A DNA stretch of 31,055 nt from an uncultured Erysipelotrichaceae bacterium (GCA_902803685.1 CADCQR010000073.1:1-31055); one strand, 5' to 3'; positions 8,441 to 16,312 are shown, numbered from the stretch's first letter. Translations and numbers: made by a program. The notes: generated by a model from the letters alone, not told the origin.

Positions 8441-9214
8441 TTATCCTTCATATGCCGGATTATTCATTTTAATTGTTACATAATCACCAATTTTTAATTT
8501 TAATTCCTTTGCATTTTTAGGAATTGTAAAATTTACATACCCTTGTAATGAGTCATTTTCCCCTATTTCAGTATGCTGAATTGTTGGATATTCTTCTCTT
8601 CCTGGAGATGGATAAGTAAACATCCCTGTTTTGTATTCTGCTTCTTTTACTTGATAATCATCAGCTTTCATAGAATAGTCTAGCACAAAATCTGTTGTTA
8701 TACTTTTAGAGGTTTTATTTTCAATCTTAACATGAAAAGCAATCTTTTGATATCCTTCTTTAGTATTATAAGTCTCTGGAAACTTATCAGACTTATATTC
8801 AAAAAATTCGTAATCATCTACTATAATTGAATAATTTTTTGTTTCGGCTTTTTCTTTATAACCAACAGTAATGCTTTGCTGTTTTTCTTCAGTTGCATTT
8901 TCAATTATACCAAAATCAAATTCATGTTCATCTCGGCTAAATATGTTATGCGTCAAAAAAGCCATAGCAACAATTACAATCAAAAATATAATTAATGGTA
9001 TTGCCGCAAAAGCAATAAATGTTTTAAAAATTGATTTAGTTATTTTCTCATTTTCTTTTCTACTTTTTTCTAAATCTTCTTGGTGTTCTTTTTCTTGTTC
9101 TTCTCTATAGTTTTCAATAATTTTGCTACAGTCAGCACCACAGCTAGGGCATTTTATATCAGTTTCTTTTATTAACGTTTTACAATATTCACATTTTAAA
9201 CTCTTTTTACTCAT
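8441..9214 (-). CDS. Zinc-ribbon membrane protein with DUF4352-like exterior domain
   Basis: A 257-residue protein. Residues 8-29 carry a zinc ribbon (CEYC and CPSC). Residues 33-60 are highly charged and helical. Residues 64-90 form a membrane segment. Residues 110-257 are a beta-sandwich-like domain (IVVDDYEFFEY ... GYQKIAFHVKIENKT ... GYVNFTIPKNAKELKLKI) matching the plan of DUF4352/telokin-like immunoglobulin folds in exported Gram-positive proteins. AAGGAG precedes the ATG, and the gene has its own promoter and an 8-bp palindrome in the leader. Third member of the zinc-ribbon/one-membrane-segment group in this window. Role unknown; envelope sensing or scaffolding is possible. Confidence 0.85.
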   Translation of the reverse strand: MSKKSLKCEYCKTLIKETDIKCPSCGADCSKIIENYREEQEKEHQEDLEKSRKENEKITKSIFKTFIAFAAIPLIIFLIVIVAMAFLTHNIFSRDEHEFDFGIIENATEEKQQSITVGYKEKAETKNYSIIVDDYEFFEYKSDKFPETYNTKEGYQKIAFHVKIENKTSKSITTDFVLDYSMKADDYQVKEAEYKTGMFTYPSPGREEYPTIQHTEIGENDSLQGYVNFTIPKNAKELKLKIGDYVTIKMNNPAYEG

Positions 9215-9226
9215 ATTTTAACTCCT

Positions 9227-9248
9227 TTGGATAAAAGTTCTTATCCAA
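9227..9248. promoter_or_regulatory. 8-bp palindrome at the transcription start, next to the RBS
   Basis: Perfect inverted repeat TTGGATAA (9227-9234) and TTATCCAA (9241-9248) around a 6-base spacer. It directly precedes the AAGGAG of the gene starting at 9214 and overlaps the expected start of transcription. It could be a repressor site or a 5' mRNA hairpin. Confidence 0.5.
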
Positions 9249-9253
9249 CAGTT

Positions 9254-9282
9254 ATTATAACAGATACCTGTAAATTAGTAAA
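9254..9282 (-). promoter_or_regulatory. SigA-type promoter for the gene at 8441-9214
   Basis: On the minus strand, -35 TTTACT (9277-9282), 17-base spacer, extended -10 TGtTATAAT (hexamer 9254-9259). The expected start near 9247 falls in the palindrome 9227-9248. Confidence 0.65.
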
Positions 9283-9431
9283 TTAATATTACCGTATATA
9301 TATGATTAAACGATACCATTCATTGAAATTAATTTATACCTGCAAATATTTACTTATATCATTGGTAATCTTTTTAGCGCCACTCATTAGAAACTATATT
9401 CTAATCCTTTATAAACTCTGCTAAAAAAATT

Positions 9432-11687
9432 CTATGTTGCTTTTTTACCCTTTCTTAGTGTTTTTATGCTGTTATTATTTTTTAATAATAATAAAATACC
9501 ATCTTCTTTGCCCTTAATTTCTTCAGTCGTCATATTAAAATGCCTAGCCAAATCAGCATCACTATAATTTTCTTGATATTTTAACATTATAAATGATAAA
9601 TCTTCAGCAGGTAGTGATGATAAAGCCTTTAACATTGTGGAACTAAAGTTTCCCTCATCTATACTGTCAAAATGATTATCAGAGTTTCCAATATATTCTA
9701 GTCTTGTCTTTCCTTTTCCAGTTTCATCAGCTTTAGAAAATTTTGGAGCATCCAAGGATAAATCGTTATTTTGCTGCTTATATTTTTTTAGACATTGTCT
9801 AAAATATCCTCTTACCGTAAGATTCATATATTTAATTATTTGTCCAGGCGTATTTAAATTAGTTCTACTTATCACCATTAATAAATAGTATTTAATTTCA
9901 CTATTAAAATCTTCGTAATTATTATTATTAATCTCTATTCCGTAACTCTGGCATAGTGAAAACATAATTTTATTAAGATATCTTTTTTGTTTTAATAATA
10001 TTTCAGTTCTTGTATCATATAACTCACTTTTATATATTCCTATTAAGTCATATAACTCAAATTCATCAACATTTACATTTGGACTTTTCAAATTATTAAT
10101 CAGATTAAAGATTTCTTTTATTTTTTTATCAGTGATTAATTTATGATCATTATCTGTTTTTTTATCAGAAAAATACCATATAATATTAATTGCTTGATTA
10201 TACGAAAAACCCATATTAACTAAATCACACACATTTTCAAAATCAATCTTTAGTAAGTTACAAATATCTTTTATTTCACTGGTACTTTTTACTGTTCCAC
10301 TTCTTAATTTATTAAATATTTCATTTATTGTATCTATGTCCAATCTTTTTTCATATTTTCTTATAGCAGAATCTATAATTTCTTCACTATCTAATGCATC
10401 TCCTTTAGACTCTAATCGTTTAATTCTTCTCCAAATAGCCAAATATGGGTAACCATTTTGATTGCAAAAGTGTGCTAGCGACTGATTATGAAAGTAGTAT
10501 TTTGTTTTTACCGGTGGATGCTCAATATAATAATCAACAATTTGTTTTATTGCTTCATCAACCTCTATATCTGGATGATCTGCATATTCATACAAATACT
10601 TTTGAATAACAGTGTTATAATTTAATCCTATACTATTGCAATACGATAAAAGAGAGATTCCAGTATAACGATATTTTAATGAAAATCTCTGATAAGACTC
10701 AACGCATTCATTCACAACTTCTTGTAATGGTTTATTAGATTGCGATTGTTTTCTCAAGATAGCAAGGCGAATAGAACTAGCATTTAAATCATTTTTCTCA
10801 GCGTAATCTTTCAAAGGTATTCCATTATAGTAATAAATTATTCCGTAACGATTTATTGTTTTTATCCCTTCATCAATTAGCTCATCAACACTCTTTGCAC
10901 TACCTTTTGCCAATCTTCTTTTTACAAAAGACACTACACTGTAGTACGATAAATCATTTTGAATACAATATTCTCGTAGTGTCAAACCCTTATATAAATA
11001 TTTTGGCTCAAAAGGTTGATATTGTTCCATAATTGCTTCAACAAACTCATCATCACTTAGGCCTTTAAATCTTTCTGTTCCTCTATACCTACTCATATAT
11101 GAAATTATGTTTTGATAACTTAATCCATTTTCATCACAATATTGCTTTAACGGTATACCTAAATAATAATATTTGTATATTCCTTTATGTTCCTTTTCTA
11201 TGTATCTTTCAATCAATTCTTCATAAGCCAAAGTAGGATTTTTCTTTTTTTCTCTATAAACGTATGTTCTGACAGAATTATAATCAATCCCTGGATTACT
11301 TTCGCAATATTCTACTAGAGGTATGCCTTTATAAAAGAATTTATAATTTTGATTATCAAATTCCTCCATTGCCATGATTACTAATTCATCGTTTGACAGT
11401 TCTTCATTTCTCTTTCGCAAACTACTTATTCTAGCAATTACAGTACTAAAACTAATATCATTATTTATACAATATTGTCGCAAAGATATTCCTTTATACA
11501 TATATTTAACAGAACTACCATAGGCCTCTATAACCATATTTACTATTTCTTGTTCTGAATAAGTTTCATATTTTTTACTTTGTTTTTTCTTCCAAATTCT
11601 AGTTCGTACCGTATTGACATTAATATTATTATCTTTACAATACTCTGATAATGGCATTCCATTATAAAAATACTTATTTTCTTGCAT
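9432..11687 (-). CDS. Eight tandem HTH-like repeats fused to a sigma-70-like C-terminus
   Basis: A 751-residue protein. Eight repeats of 54-58 residues begin near residues 5, 61, 116, 172, 229, 284, 338 and 396. Each follows YxGIPLxxYCxxNxLSYxSV, then a basic helix and an acidic helix; the core reads like a helix-turn-helix. Residues 450-560 are helical without a clear family. Residues 615-640 (KYMNLTVRGYFRQCLKK) resemble sigma region 2.4. LSLDAP (643-648) is the usual sigma linker start. Residues 684-740 match region 4 (LSSLPAEDLSFIMLKY ... DLARHFNMTTEEIKGKE). It likely binds DNA at several sites and may contact RNA polymerase; both are inference. The start is set at ATG 11687, with GGAG 5 bases upstream; ATG 11741 has no RBS. 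A GTATAG/CTATAC inverted repeat (11758-11780) lies upstream. The gene is alone, with no sensor or anti-sigma partner beside it. Confidence 0.85.
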   Translation of the reverse strand: MQENKYFYNGMPLSEYCKDNNINVNTVRTRIWKKKQSKKYETYSEQEIVNMVIEAYGSSVKYMYKGISLRQYCINNDISFSTVIARISSLRKRNEELSNDELVIMAMEEFDNQNYKFFYKGIPLVEYCESNPGIDYNSVRTYVYREKKKNPTLAYEELIERYIEKEHKGIYKYYYLGIPLKQYCDENGLSYQNIISYMSRYRGTERFKGLSDDEFVEAIMEQYQPFEPKYLYKGLTLREYCIQNDLSYYSVVSFVKRRLAKGSAKSVDELIDEGIKTINRYGIIYYYNGIPLKDYAEKNDLNASSIRLAILRKQSQSNKPLQEVVNECVESYQRFSLKYRYTGISLLSYCNSIGLNYNTVIQKYLYEYADHPDIEVDEAIKQIVDYYIEHPPVKTKYYFHNQSLAHFCNQNGYPYLAIWRRIKRLESKGDALDSEEIIDSAIRKYEKRLDIDTINEIFNKLRSGTVKSTSEIKDICNLLKIDFENVCDLVNMGFSYNQAINIIWYFSDKKTDNDHKLITDKKIKEIFNLINNLKSPNVNVDEFELYDLIGIYKSELYDTRTEILLKQKRYLNKIMFSLCQSYGIEINNNNYEDFNSEIKYYLLMVISRTNLNTPGQIIKYMNLTVRGYFRQCLKKYKQQNNDLSLDAPKFSKADETGKGKTRLEYIGNSDNHFDSIDEGNFSSTMLKALSSLPAEDLSFIMLKYQENYSDADLARHFNMTTEEIKGKEDGILLLLKNNNSIKTLRKGKKAT

Positions 11688-11826
11688 AACAACTCCATAA
11701 AACATATATATTCTATCATATTTTTCACTTTGAATACACATTTTGGAAACGCTATAAGTATAGATGATATTGAACTATACTAATTTATAACTTAAATAGA
11801 AAAAACTACTTTAGATAAATATAATA

Positions 11827-12366
11827 CTATATTGTTTTGGAATTATCTGCTAAGTTATAATCTCTTACTACTTTAGCTGGCACTCCTGTTACTGTCGTAT
11901 TCTTTTTTACATTATGTACTACTACTGCACCTGCTCCGACTTTTGCATTTTCTCCTATTGTTAAATTTCCTAGAATAGTTGCATTAGCACCAATTAAGAC
12001 ATTATCTTCTACTGTTGGATGTCGTTTACCTTTTTCTTTACCTGTTGTTCCTAGAGTTACTCCATGAAATAAAGTTACATTATTTCCTATAATAGCAGTT
12101 TCACCTATTACAACTCCAGTACCATGATCGATAAAGAAATTCTTACCAATAGTAGCTCCCGGATGGATTTCAATACCAGTTCTTCTTTTAGCAATATTTT
12201 GTATATGTCGAGCTAGCACTTTATGATTTTTTAAATATAATTTGTGTGCAATATTATAATACATTTTAATCTTAAGACTAGGATGCAGGAGAGCCTCTAG
12301 ATTACTATGAATTGACGGATCTTTCTCCTTTATTAAATTAATTTCTTGTTTTATTTTCCTAAACAT
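11827..12366 (-). CDS. cysE: Serine O-acetyltransferase, short form
   Basis: Makes O-acetylserine from serine and acetyl-CoA, the first step of cysteine synthesis. The 179-residue protein has a short helical N-terminus (1-60) and a left-handed beta-helix of hexapeptide repeats (70-165). Active-site landmarks are visible: FIDHGTGVVIGET, LFHGVTLGTTG, KRHPTVEDNV and the GVPAKVV cap. It is shorter than the usual 210-270 residues because the N-terminal helical domain is reduced. ATG 12366 is chosen because AGAGGTG lies 6 bases upstream; the in-frame GTG at 12375 is part of that site. No cysK, T-box or other cysteine gene is next to it. Confidence 0.92.
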   Translation of the reverse strand: MFRKIKQEINLIKEKDPSIHSNLEALLHPSLKIKMYYNIAHKLYLKNHKVLARHIQNIAKRRTGIEIHPGATIGKNFFIDHGTGVVIGETAIIGNNVTLFHGVTLGTTGKEKGKRHPTVEDNVLIGANATILGNLTIGENAKVGAGAVVVHNVKKNTTVTGVPAKVVRDYNLADNSKTI

Positions 12367-12402
12367 ATAATTCACCTCTATATTATTTTTTATTTTTGAT
12401 GC

Positions 12403-12431
12403 AAAAAAAGTTGTAGGTAAAACCCACAGCT
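12403..12431 (-). terminator. Rho-independent terminator after the histidine phosphatase gene
   Basis: On the minus strand a 10-bp stem with one mismatch (12422-12431 with 12409-12418), a 3-base loop and a run of T (12403-12409). It follows the stop at 12456 by about 25 bases. Confidence 0.75.
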
Positions 12432-12455
12432 TTTGTTTGTAAATACTTAAAATTT

Positions 12456-13004
12456 TTAGCCTAAATCCTCATCATTTAGAGTATATTCCCATCCTGGTTG
12501 CCAATCTCCGGTCTTTCTCCAATCTGTTTTATTAGCTTCTTCCCAGGAAATATGCTTTGTAATTACTTCGATAGCTAATTGAGGAGCACGATGGGCCATA
12601 ATACCAATCGTTTTCCCTTTATACTTTGTAGTAATCTCTTTTAAGAATTCACGAATACGTTTTTCTACATCTTTTAAAGATTCTCCATTAGGGAATGGTT
12701 CATCGACATGTTCTTCGTAGACTACTAATTTTTTATCTTCCCCATCAAAGTCGCCATAATTACATTCTCTTAATCGTTTATCTTGATATTTTTCTACGTC
12801 TGGGAAAGCAATATTAGCAGAATCAATGGCACGGATTAGGTCTGATGAAAATAAGACGTCAAATTTATATGGCGTATTTTTAGCCAAATTTTGTGCCTGT
12901 TCTTTACCTAATTCATTTAATTCTACTTGTTTCCAGCCACTACATCGTTTAGATGCATTATCATATGTTGTACCATGCACGTAATAAATAATTTTAGTTC
13001 TCAT
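12456..13004 (-). CDS. Histidine phosphatase superfamily protein
   Basis: A 182-residue phosphoglycerate-mutase-like protein. The N-terminal catalytic motif reads YYVHGTT, so the His is kept but the Arg of the usual RHG is Val. Other landmarks are present: SSDLIRAIDSA, RLRECNYGDFDG, the glutamate in FPNGESLKDVEKR, and the second His in IMAHRAP. The C-terminal end (WRKTGDWQPGWEY) is distinctive. Substrate unknown; members act on small phosphate esters, cofactors or proteins. GAGGAG lies 7 bases before the ATG, and a terminator follows. I believe V-for-R occurs in a branch of this family, which would make it subfamily-specific rather than decay, but I cannot check that here. Confidence 0.85.
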   Translation of the reverse strand: MRTKIIYYVHGTTYDNASKRCSGWKQVELNELGKEQAQNLAKNTPYKFDVLFSSDLIRAIDSANIAFPDVEKYQDKRLRECNYGDFDGEDKKLVVYEEHVDEPFPNGESLKDVEKRIREFLKEITTKYKGKTIGIMAHRAPQLAIEVITKHISWEEANKTDWRKTGDWQPGWEYTLNDEDLG

Positions 13005-13144
13005 ATGGCATTCTCCTCAGTATTTATTTTTATTATACTATCTTTATTCGCCTTTATCTAGTTTATACCGTAAGAATTTTACTAATGAGCTTCTATCTTC
13101 TACTTTTCTATTACAGCTTTCATATTTATTACAGAAAGTTTATC

Positions 13145-13234
13145 CTAACGAAGAGTAAGACCGTTGCTTGTTTTTGCAGTATTAGTTACAAAAATAATTT
13201 CTTGTCCTCTTTTGAATTTACGATAAGCTGGCAT
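13145..13234 (-). other. Possible 29-residue ORF or gene remnant
   Basis: ATG 13234 to TAG 13145 reads MPAYRKFKRGQEIIFV then 13 more residues ending GLTLR. The composition is protein-like and basic. Past the TAG the frame stays plausible for 14 codons to a second TAG, so it could be the start of a decayed longer gene. No good RBS. I do not recognise it. Confidence 0.2.
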
Positions 13235-13348
13235 AAACATTCACTACTTCATTGCCTTTTACTTAAATCAACAAATCATATCAAGGCGCTATGAAAAGTG
13301 CCGAACCATATATTAGGTTGTATTATTATATCGCTTTATAACACATAA

Positions 13349-13383
13349 AAATATCTTGAAACCTTTATGATTTCAAGATATTT
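13349..13383 (-). terminator. Terminator downstream of tRNA-Arg
   Basis: Perfect 13-bp inverted repeat (13349-13361 with 13371-13383) with a 9-base loop. On the minus strand it is followed by TTTTTATG. It lies 11 bases after the tRNA 3' end. Confidence 0.7.
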
Positions 13384-13393
13384 ATAGCAAATC

Positions 13394-13468
13394 TGGTGTC
13401 CCAGACGGGAATCGAACCCGTAACTAAAACTTAGGAGGTTTTTGTTATATCCATTTAACTACCAGGAC
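13394..13468 (-). tRNA. tRNA-Arg, anticodon CCU
   Basis: A 75-base cloverleaf on the minus strand with encoded CCA. The acceptor GTCCTGG pairs with CTGGGAC with two G-U pairs. D stem GTTA/TAAC. Anticodon stem AAAAC/GTTTT with loop CTCCTAA, giving anticodon CCU for AGG codons. T stem ACGGG/CCCGT with loop TTCGATT. A 9-bp hairpin (13473-13494) lies just upstream of the 5' end, between the tRNA and the RNase J stop. The tRNA may share the upstream transcript. Confidence 0.95.
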
Positions 13469-13558
13469 AAATATTTTCCTTATTAAAGGAAAATAATTTT
13501 ATTTAGATTTATTTTATCATATTCCTTAATATAATGTAAAATAAATTTTCTTAATTGT

Positions 13559-15211
13559 TTAAACTTCTTGTATAACTGTTATTATCATTGGCTTTGATTC
13601 CGTTTCTTTGTAGAAAAATTTACCAAGGATTTCTCTAACATCATTTTTAATTTTTGAGTAATCTACTCTTTTACTTCCCTTTTCTATATTAGCATCTATT
13701 ACTTCTTTAGCTATTTTTTTCGTTTCTTCTAACAAGTCTTGACTTTCTTTAACATATACAAAACCTCTTGTTAGTATTTCGGGTCCGCCAATAATATCTT
13801 TTGTATTTTTATCTAGGGTACAACTTATTATAACAATACCGTTTTCACCTAACATTTCTCTATCTTTTAGCACTAAGTTACCAATATCGCCCTGCGATTT
13901 ACCATCTATCAATATTTCATCGACATCTATGTGTTCACCGTTATCAACTAATTTACCGTTTTGAAAAGTAACTACATCTCCATTTAACTTCAACAGAATA
14001 TTTTCTTTTGGTATTCCCAACTCATTGGCAATATCTGCATTAGCATATTGTTGACGATATTCTCCTTTTACTGGGAAATAATATTTTGGATCCATCAAAT
14101 TAATCATGAGCATCAAGTCTTCTTGTGATGCATGATATAGCAAATGCTTTTTACTGGATAAAGAAACTGCATTTGCACCAAGCATCGCAATATCATCCAT
14201 TACAACGGCTAATCTTCTTTCAATGCCAGGATATGACGGTTCAGTTATAAATATTGTATCGCTTTCCTTAATTGTTATAAATTTATCAAATCCTTTTACA
14301 ATTCTTTCTAAATTAGCAAACGGTTTTTCTTTTTCATCTGAAATCATAACAATAGTATTATTTGCCTCAATATCTGTCAAAGATCCAATTGTATCTGGTG
14401 CCGCTGTCAAGTATCCTTCTTCAATGGCTCTATTAATCGTTTCTTGAAGGCTTTTTCCCATTATAACAACTTTTCTGTGTGTATTTGCCACTTCATCAAA
14501 TATTTCTTGTATTCTATTAAAATGTCCTGGAAATATTGTACATATTATCCTATTTTCATTTTTATGCAATACTTCTCTAATAAAAGTACTAGTTCTATTA
14601 TTAGGTGATGTGTGTCCAGGTCTGTCCGCATAAAATGATTCACAAAGTAAACATAAAACGCCTTGCTTTCCAACATATGCTAATTTACCAATATCCGTTT
14701 TGTAAGCTCCTTGCATTGTTGGATCAAATACAAAGTCTCCAGTATAAACAATAGCGCCATTTTCAGTATATAAAACGTAACAAACAGAATCCGGAATAGA
14801 GTGCGTTACGCTTATTGGGAAAATAGTATTTTTTCCAAATTCTATTTTAGAATGTGGTCTTATTTCATTTAAGTTAGATTTTTCCAAAATGCTTTTATCT
14901 AAATCATTTTTTACTATTTCAAGGGTAAGCTTAGTTCCATATACTGGAATTTCTGGTATAACTTCAAGTATATCAGGTACAGCTCCCATATTTCCTTCAT
15001 GACCATGGGTTAAAAAAATACCCTTGACGTTATCTTTATTCTTTATTAAATAATCAAAGTTAGGAATTATGTAATCAACTCCTAGATTAATATCATTATC
15101 ATACTTTAGCCCCGCATCAAAAATAAAAATATCTTTATCTACATGTATTACATACATATTTTTTCCATTTTCATTTAGACCGCCTAAAGCAAATATCTTT
15201 ATTTTACTCAT
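13559..15211 (-). CDS. rnjB: RNase J family protein with degenerate metal site (J2-like)
   Basis: A 550-residue metallo-beta-lactamase/beta-CASP protein of RNase J size and layout, an RNA exo/endonuclease in mRNA decay and maturation. Residues 1-190 and 360-430 form the lactamase part, and beta-CASP lies between. Usual RNase J ligands are HxHxDH, H, D and the H of PVHGEY. Here H69, H71, H137 and D159 remain, but the motif reads HGHEGN (Asp to Gly73, His to Asn74) and PVKGEY (His to Lys382). The ligands of the second zinc therefore look lost while the first site is kept. This fits a J2-type subunit that supports an active J1 elsewhere. The J2 label is by analogy; true orthology is not shown. 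AAGGAG precedes the ATG, and the gene follows rnc by 74 bases. Confidence 0.85.
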   Translation of the reverse strand: MSKIKIFALGGLNENGKNMYVIHVDKDIFIFDAGLKYDNDINLGVDYIIPNFDYLIKNKDNVKGIFLTHGHEGNMGAVPDILEVIPEIPVYGTKLTLEIVKNDLDKSILEKSNLNEIRPHSKIEFGKNTIFPISVTHSIPDSVCYVLYTENGAIVYTGDFVFDPTMQGAYKTDIGKLAYVGKQGVLCLLCESFYADRPGHTSPNNRTSTFIREVLHKNENRIICTIFPGHFNRIQEIFDEVANTHRKVVIMGKSLQETINRAIEEGYLTAAPDTIGSLTDIEANNTIVMISDEKEKPFANLERIVKGFDKFITIKESDTIFITEPSYPGIERRLAVVMDDIAMLGANAVSLSSKKHLLYHASQEDLMLMINLMDPKYYFPVKGEYRQQYANADIANELGIPKENILLKLNGDVVTFQNGKLVDNGEHIDVDEILIDGKSQGDIGNLVLKDREMLGENGIVIISCTLDKNTKDIIGGPEILTRGFVYVKESQDLLEETKKIAKEVIDANIEKGSKRVDYSKIKNDVREILGKFFYKETESKPMIITVIQEV

Positions 15212-15285
15212 TTTTTTCTCCTTTCTTTATGTATTACGAGCAAACAGCATTCTCATTATATCACTAATCATAAATATAATAAAGA

Positions 15286-15963
15286 TTATTTATCTTTATT
15301 TAGTGCCATCTTTTCTAATGCTTGCCTTGCAGCCTCTTGTTCTGCTTCTTTTTTTGAAGTACCTGTACCAACACCATAAACAATTGAATCTATACTCACT
15401 TCAATTGTAAATCTTCTATCGTGGGCTGGTCCTTCTTCGTTCACGATGTTATAAGTTAAGCTTTTTTGCATCGTTTGAACATATTCTTGTAAGCTACTTT
15501 TATAATCACTGAAAAAAGATATGTCAGGATTTTCAATGTATGGAACAATAATATTTAAAATTGTCTTTTTAGCAGTAGCATATCCCAGATCTATATAAAT
15601 TGCTCCCATTAATGCTTCAAATATATCAGCAACAATTGCTTTTTTTATACCATTAGCATCTTTTTTTTCACCGTTTCCTACTAATATGTACTTTGAAAGA
15701 CCTAAATTGGAAGAATAACAAAAATTAGCATTTTCGCATACATAACTTGCTCTTACTTTTGTCATTTCCCCTTCACTATCTCTATGATGATTAAATAAAT
15801 AATCAGATACTACCAAATCCAATACAGCATCGCCTAAAAATTCTAATCTTTCATAATCATTTTTTGCCTTGTGTTCGTTAGCATATGAACTGTGTGAAAA
15901 AGCAGTTTTATATAAACGGATATCTTTTGGCTTTATTTTTAATTTTTTGAATAACTCTTCCAT
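15286..15963 (-). CDS. rnc: Ribonuclease III
   Basis: Cuts double-stranded RNA in rRNA maturation and mRNA decay. The 225-residue protein has the endonuclease domain (1-145) with signature YERLEFLGDAVLDLVVSDYL and the second acidic site in VADIFEALMGAIYIDLG, then a dsRNA-binding domain (about 155-222). ATG 15963 is chosen: GGTGAT lies 4 bases upstream, and the GTG codons further up overlap that site. Leader of only about 10 bases. The RNase J-like gene follows, so two RNA-processing proteins share the unit. In Bacillus rnc sits with smc and ftsY; here it does not. Confidence 0.95.
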   Translation of the reverse strand: MEELFKKLKIKPKDIRLYKTAFSHSSYANEHKAKNDYERLEFLGDAVLDLVVSDYLFNHHRDSEGEMTKVRASYVCENANFCYSSNLGLSKYILVGNGEKKDANGIKKAIVADIFEALMGAIYIDLGYATAKKTILNIIVPYIENPDISFFSDYKSSLQEYVQTMQKSLTYNIVNEEGPAHDRRFTIEVSIDSIVYGVGTGTSKKEAEQEAARQALEKMALNKDK

Positions 15964-15979
15964 ATTTATCACCACTAGA

Positions 15980-15988
15980 ATTATAGCA
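15980..15988 (-). promoter_or_regulatory. Extended -10 promoter for rnc
   Basis: On the minus strand TGcTATAAT, with the hexamer at 15980-15985. The -35 region at 17 bases is poor (TGTACT-like). Transcription would start about 10 bases before the ATG. Confidence 0.55.
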
Positions 15989-16015
15989 AAAAATATTTAC
16001 TTAGTACACTTATAA

Positions 16016-16044
16016 TTGATATTTTAACTACATTATAGTAAAAT
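16016..16044 (+). promoter_or_regulatory. SigA-type promoter for yidD and the ZnuA-like gene
   Basis: -35 TTGATA (16016-16021), 17-base spacer, -10 TAAAAT (16039-16044), 31 bases before the yidD ATG. It is back to back with the rnc promoter. Confidence 0.6.
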
Positions 16045-16075
16045 TATCTTGAGAAAATAAGAAACTGGAGTCATA

Positions 16076-16312
16076 ATGAAAAGATTATTAATAATATTAA
16101 TTAAATTATATCAGAAAATGCCCTTAAGTTCTCATTACATGTGTAGATATACTCCTACCTGTTCTGAGTATGCCATAGACGCTATACAAAGTTATGGACC
16201 TTTTCGTGGCAGTATCTTGGCATTCAAGCGAATACTAAGATGCAATCCATTGGGCGGTTGCGGTTATGATCCGGTTACAAAAAAAGGAGTTTGTAATGAA
16301 AAAGATAATTAA
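16076..16312 (+). CDS. yidD: Membrane protein insertion efficiency factor YidD
   Basis: A 78-residue YidD-family protein that assists YidC/Oxa1-type insertion of membrane proteins at the inner face of the membrane. An N-terminal amphipathic or hydrophobic helix is followed by the signature [15 protein letters not shown] and by [14 protein letters not shown], with the conserved cysteines in place. ACTGGAG lies upstream of the ATG. It normally sits with rnpA and yidC; here it stands alone with a lipoprotein gene whose start lies 17 bases inside its 3' end, so translation of the two may be coupled. Confidence 0.95.
   Translation: MKRLLIILIKLYQKMPLSSHYMCRYTPTCSEYAIDAIQSYGPFRGSILAFKRILRCNPLGGCGYDPVTKKGVCNEKDN

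Larger units (their letters stand above)
13005..13393. other. Gene-poor intergenic stretch
   Basis: No confident gene in 389 bases. It holds a small hairpin (GGCGCT 13285-13290 with AGTGCC 13297-13302, one G-U pair), the tRNA terminator at 13349-13383, and a 29-codon minus-strand reading frame (13145-13234) without a convincing RBS. The plus-strand frame 13085-13294 lacks an RBS and has a Cys/Phe/Tyr-rich composition typical of chance. Confidence 0.5.

Noticed and set aside
11688..11741. Earlier ATG start for the repeat-HTH/sigma protein
   Set aside because: It has no ribosome binding site, while ATG 11687 has GGAG at a normal distance and begins just before the first repeat.
12367..12375. 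GTG start upstream of cysE, and similar GTG/ATG starts at 2790, 19311, 20551 and 23079
   Set aside because: In each case the codon overlaps or abuts the ribosome binding site itself; the next in-frame ATG is at normal spacing.
13085..13294. Plus-strand 69-residue frame in the gap before tRNA-Arg
   Set aside because: No ribosome binding site and a Cys/Phe/Ser/Tyr-rich composition; more likely chance.
13005..13300. tmRNA or other known structured RNA
   Set aside because: I looked for a tag frame ending in LAA-type residues and for a tRNA-like end with CCA and found neither.
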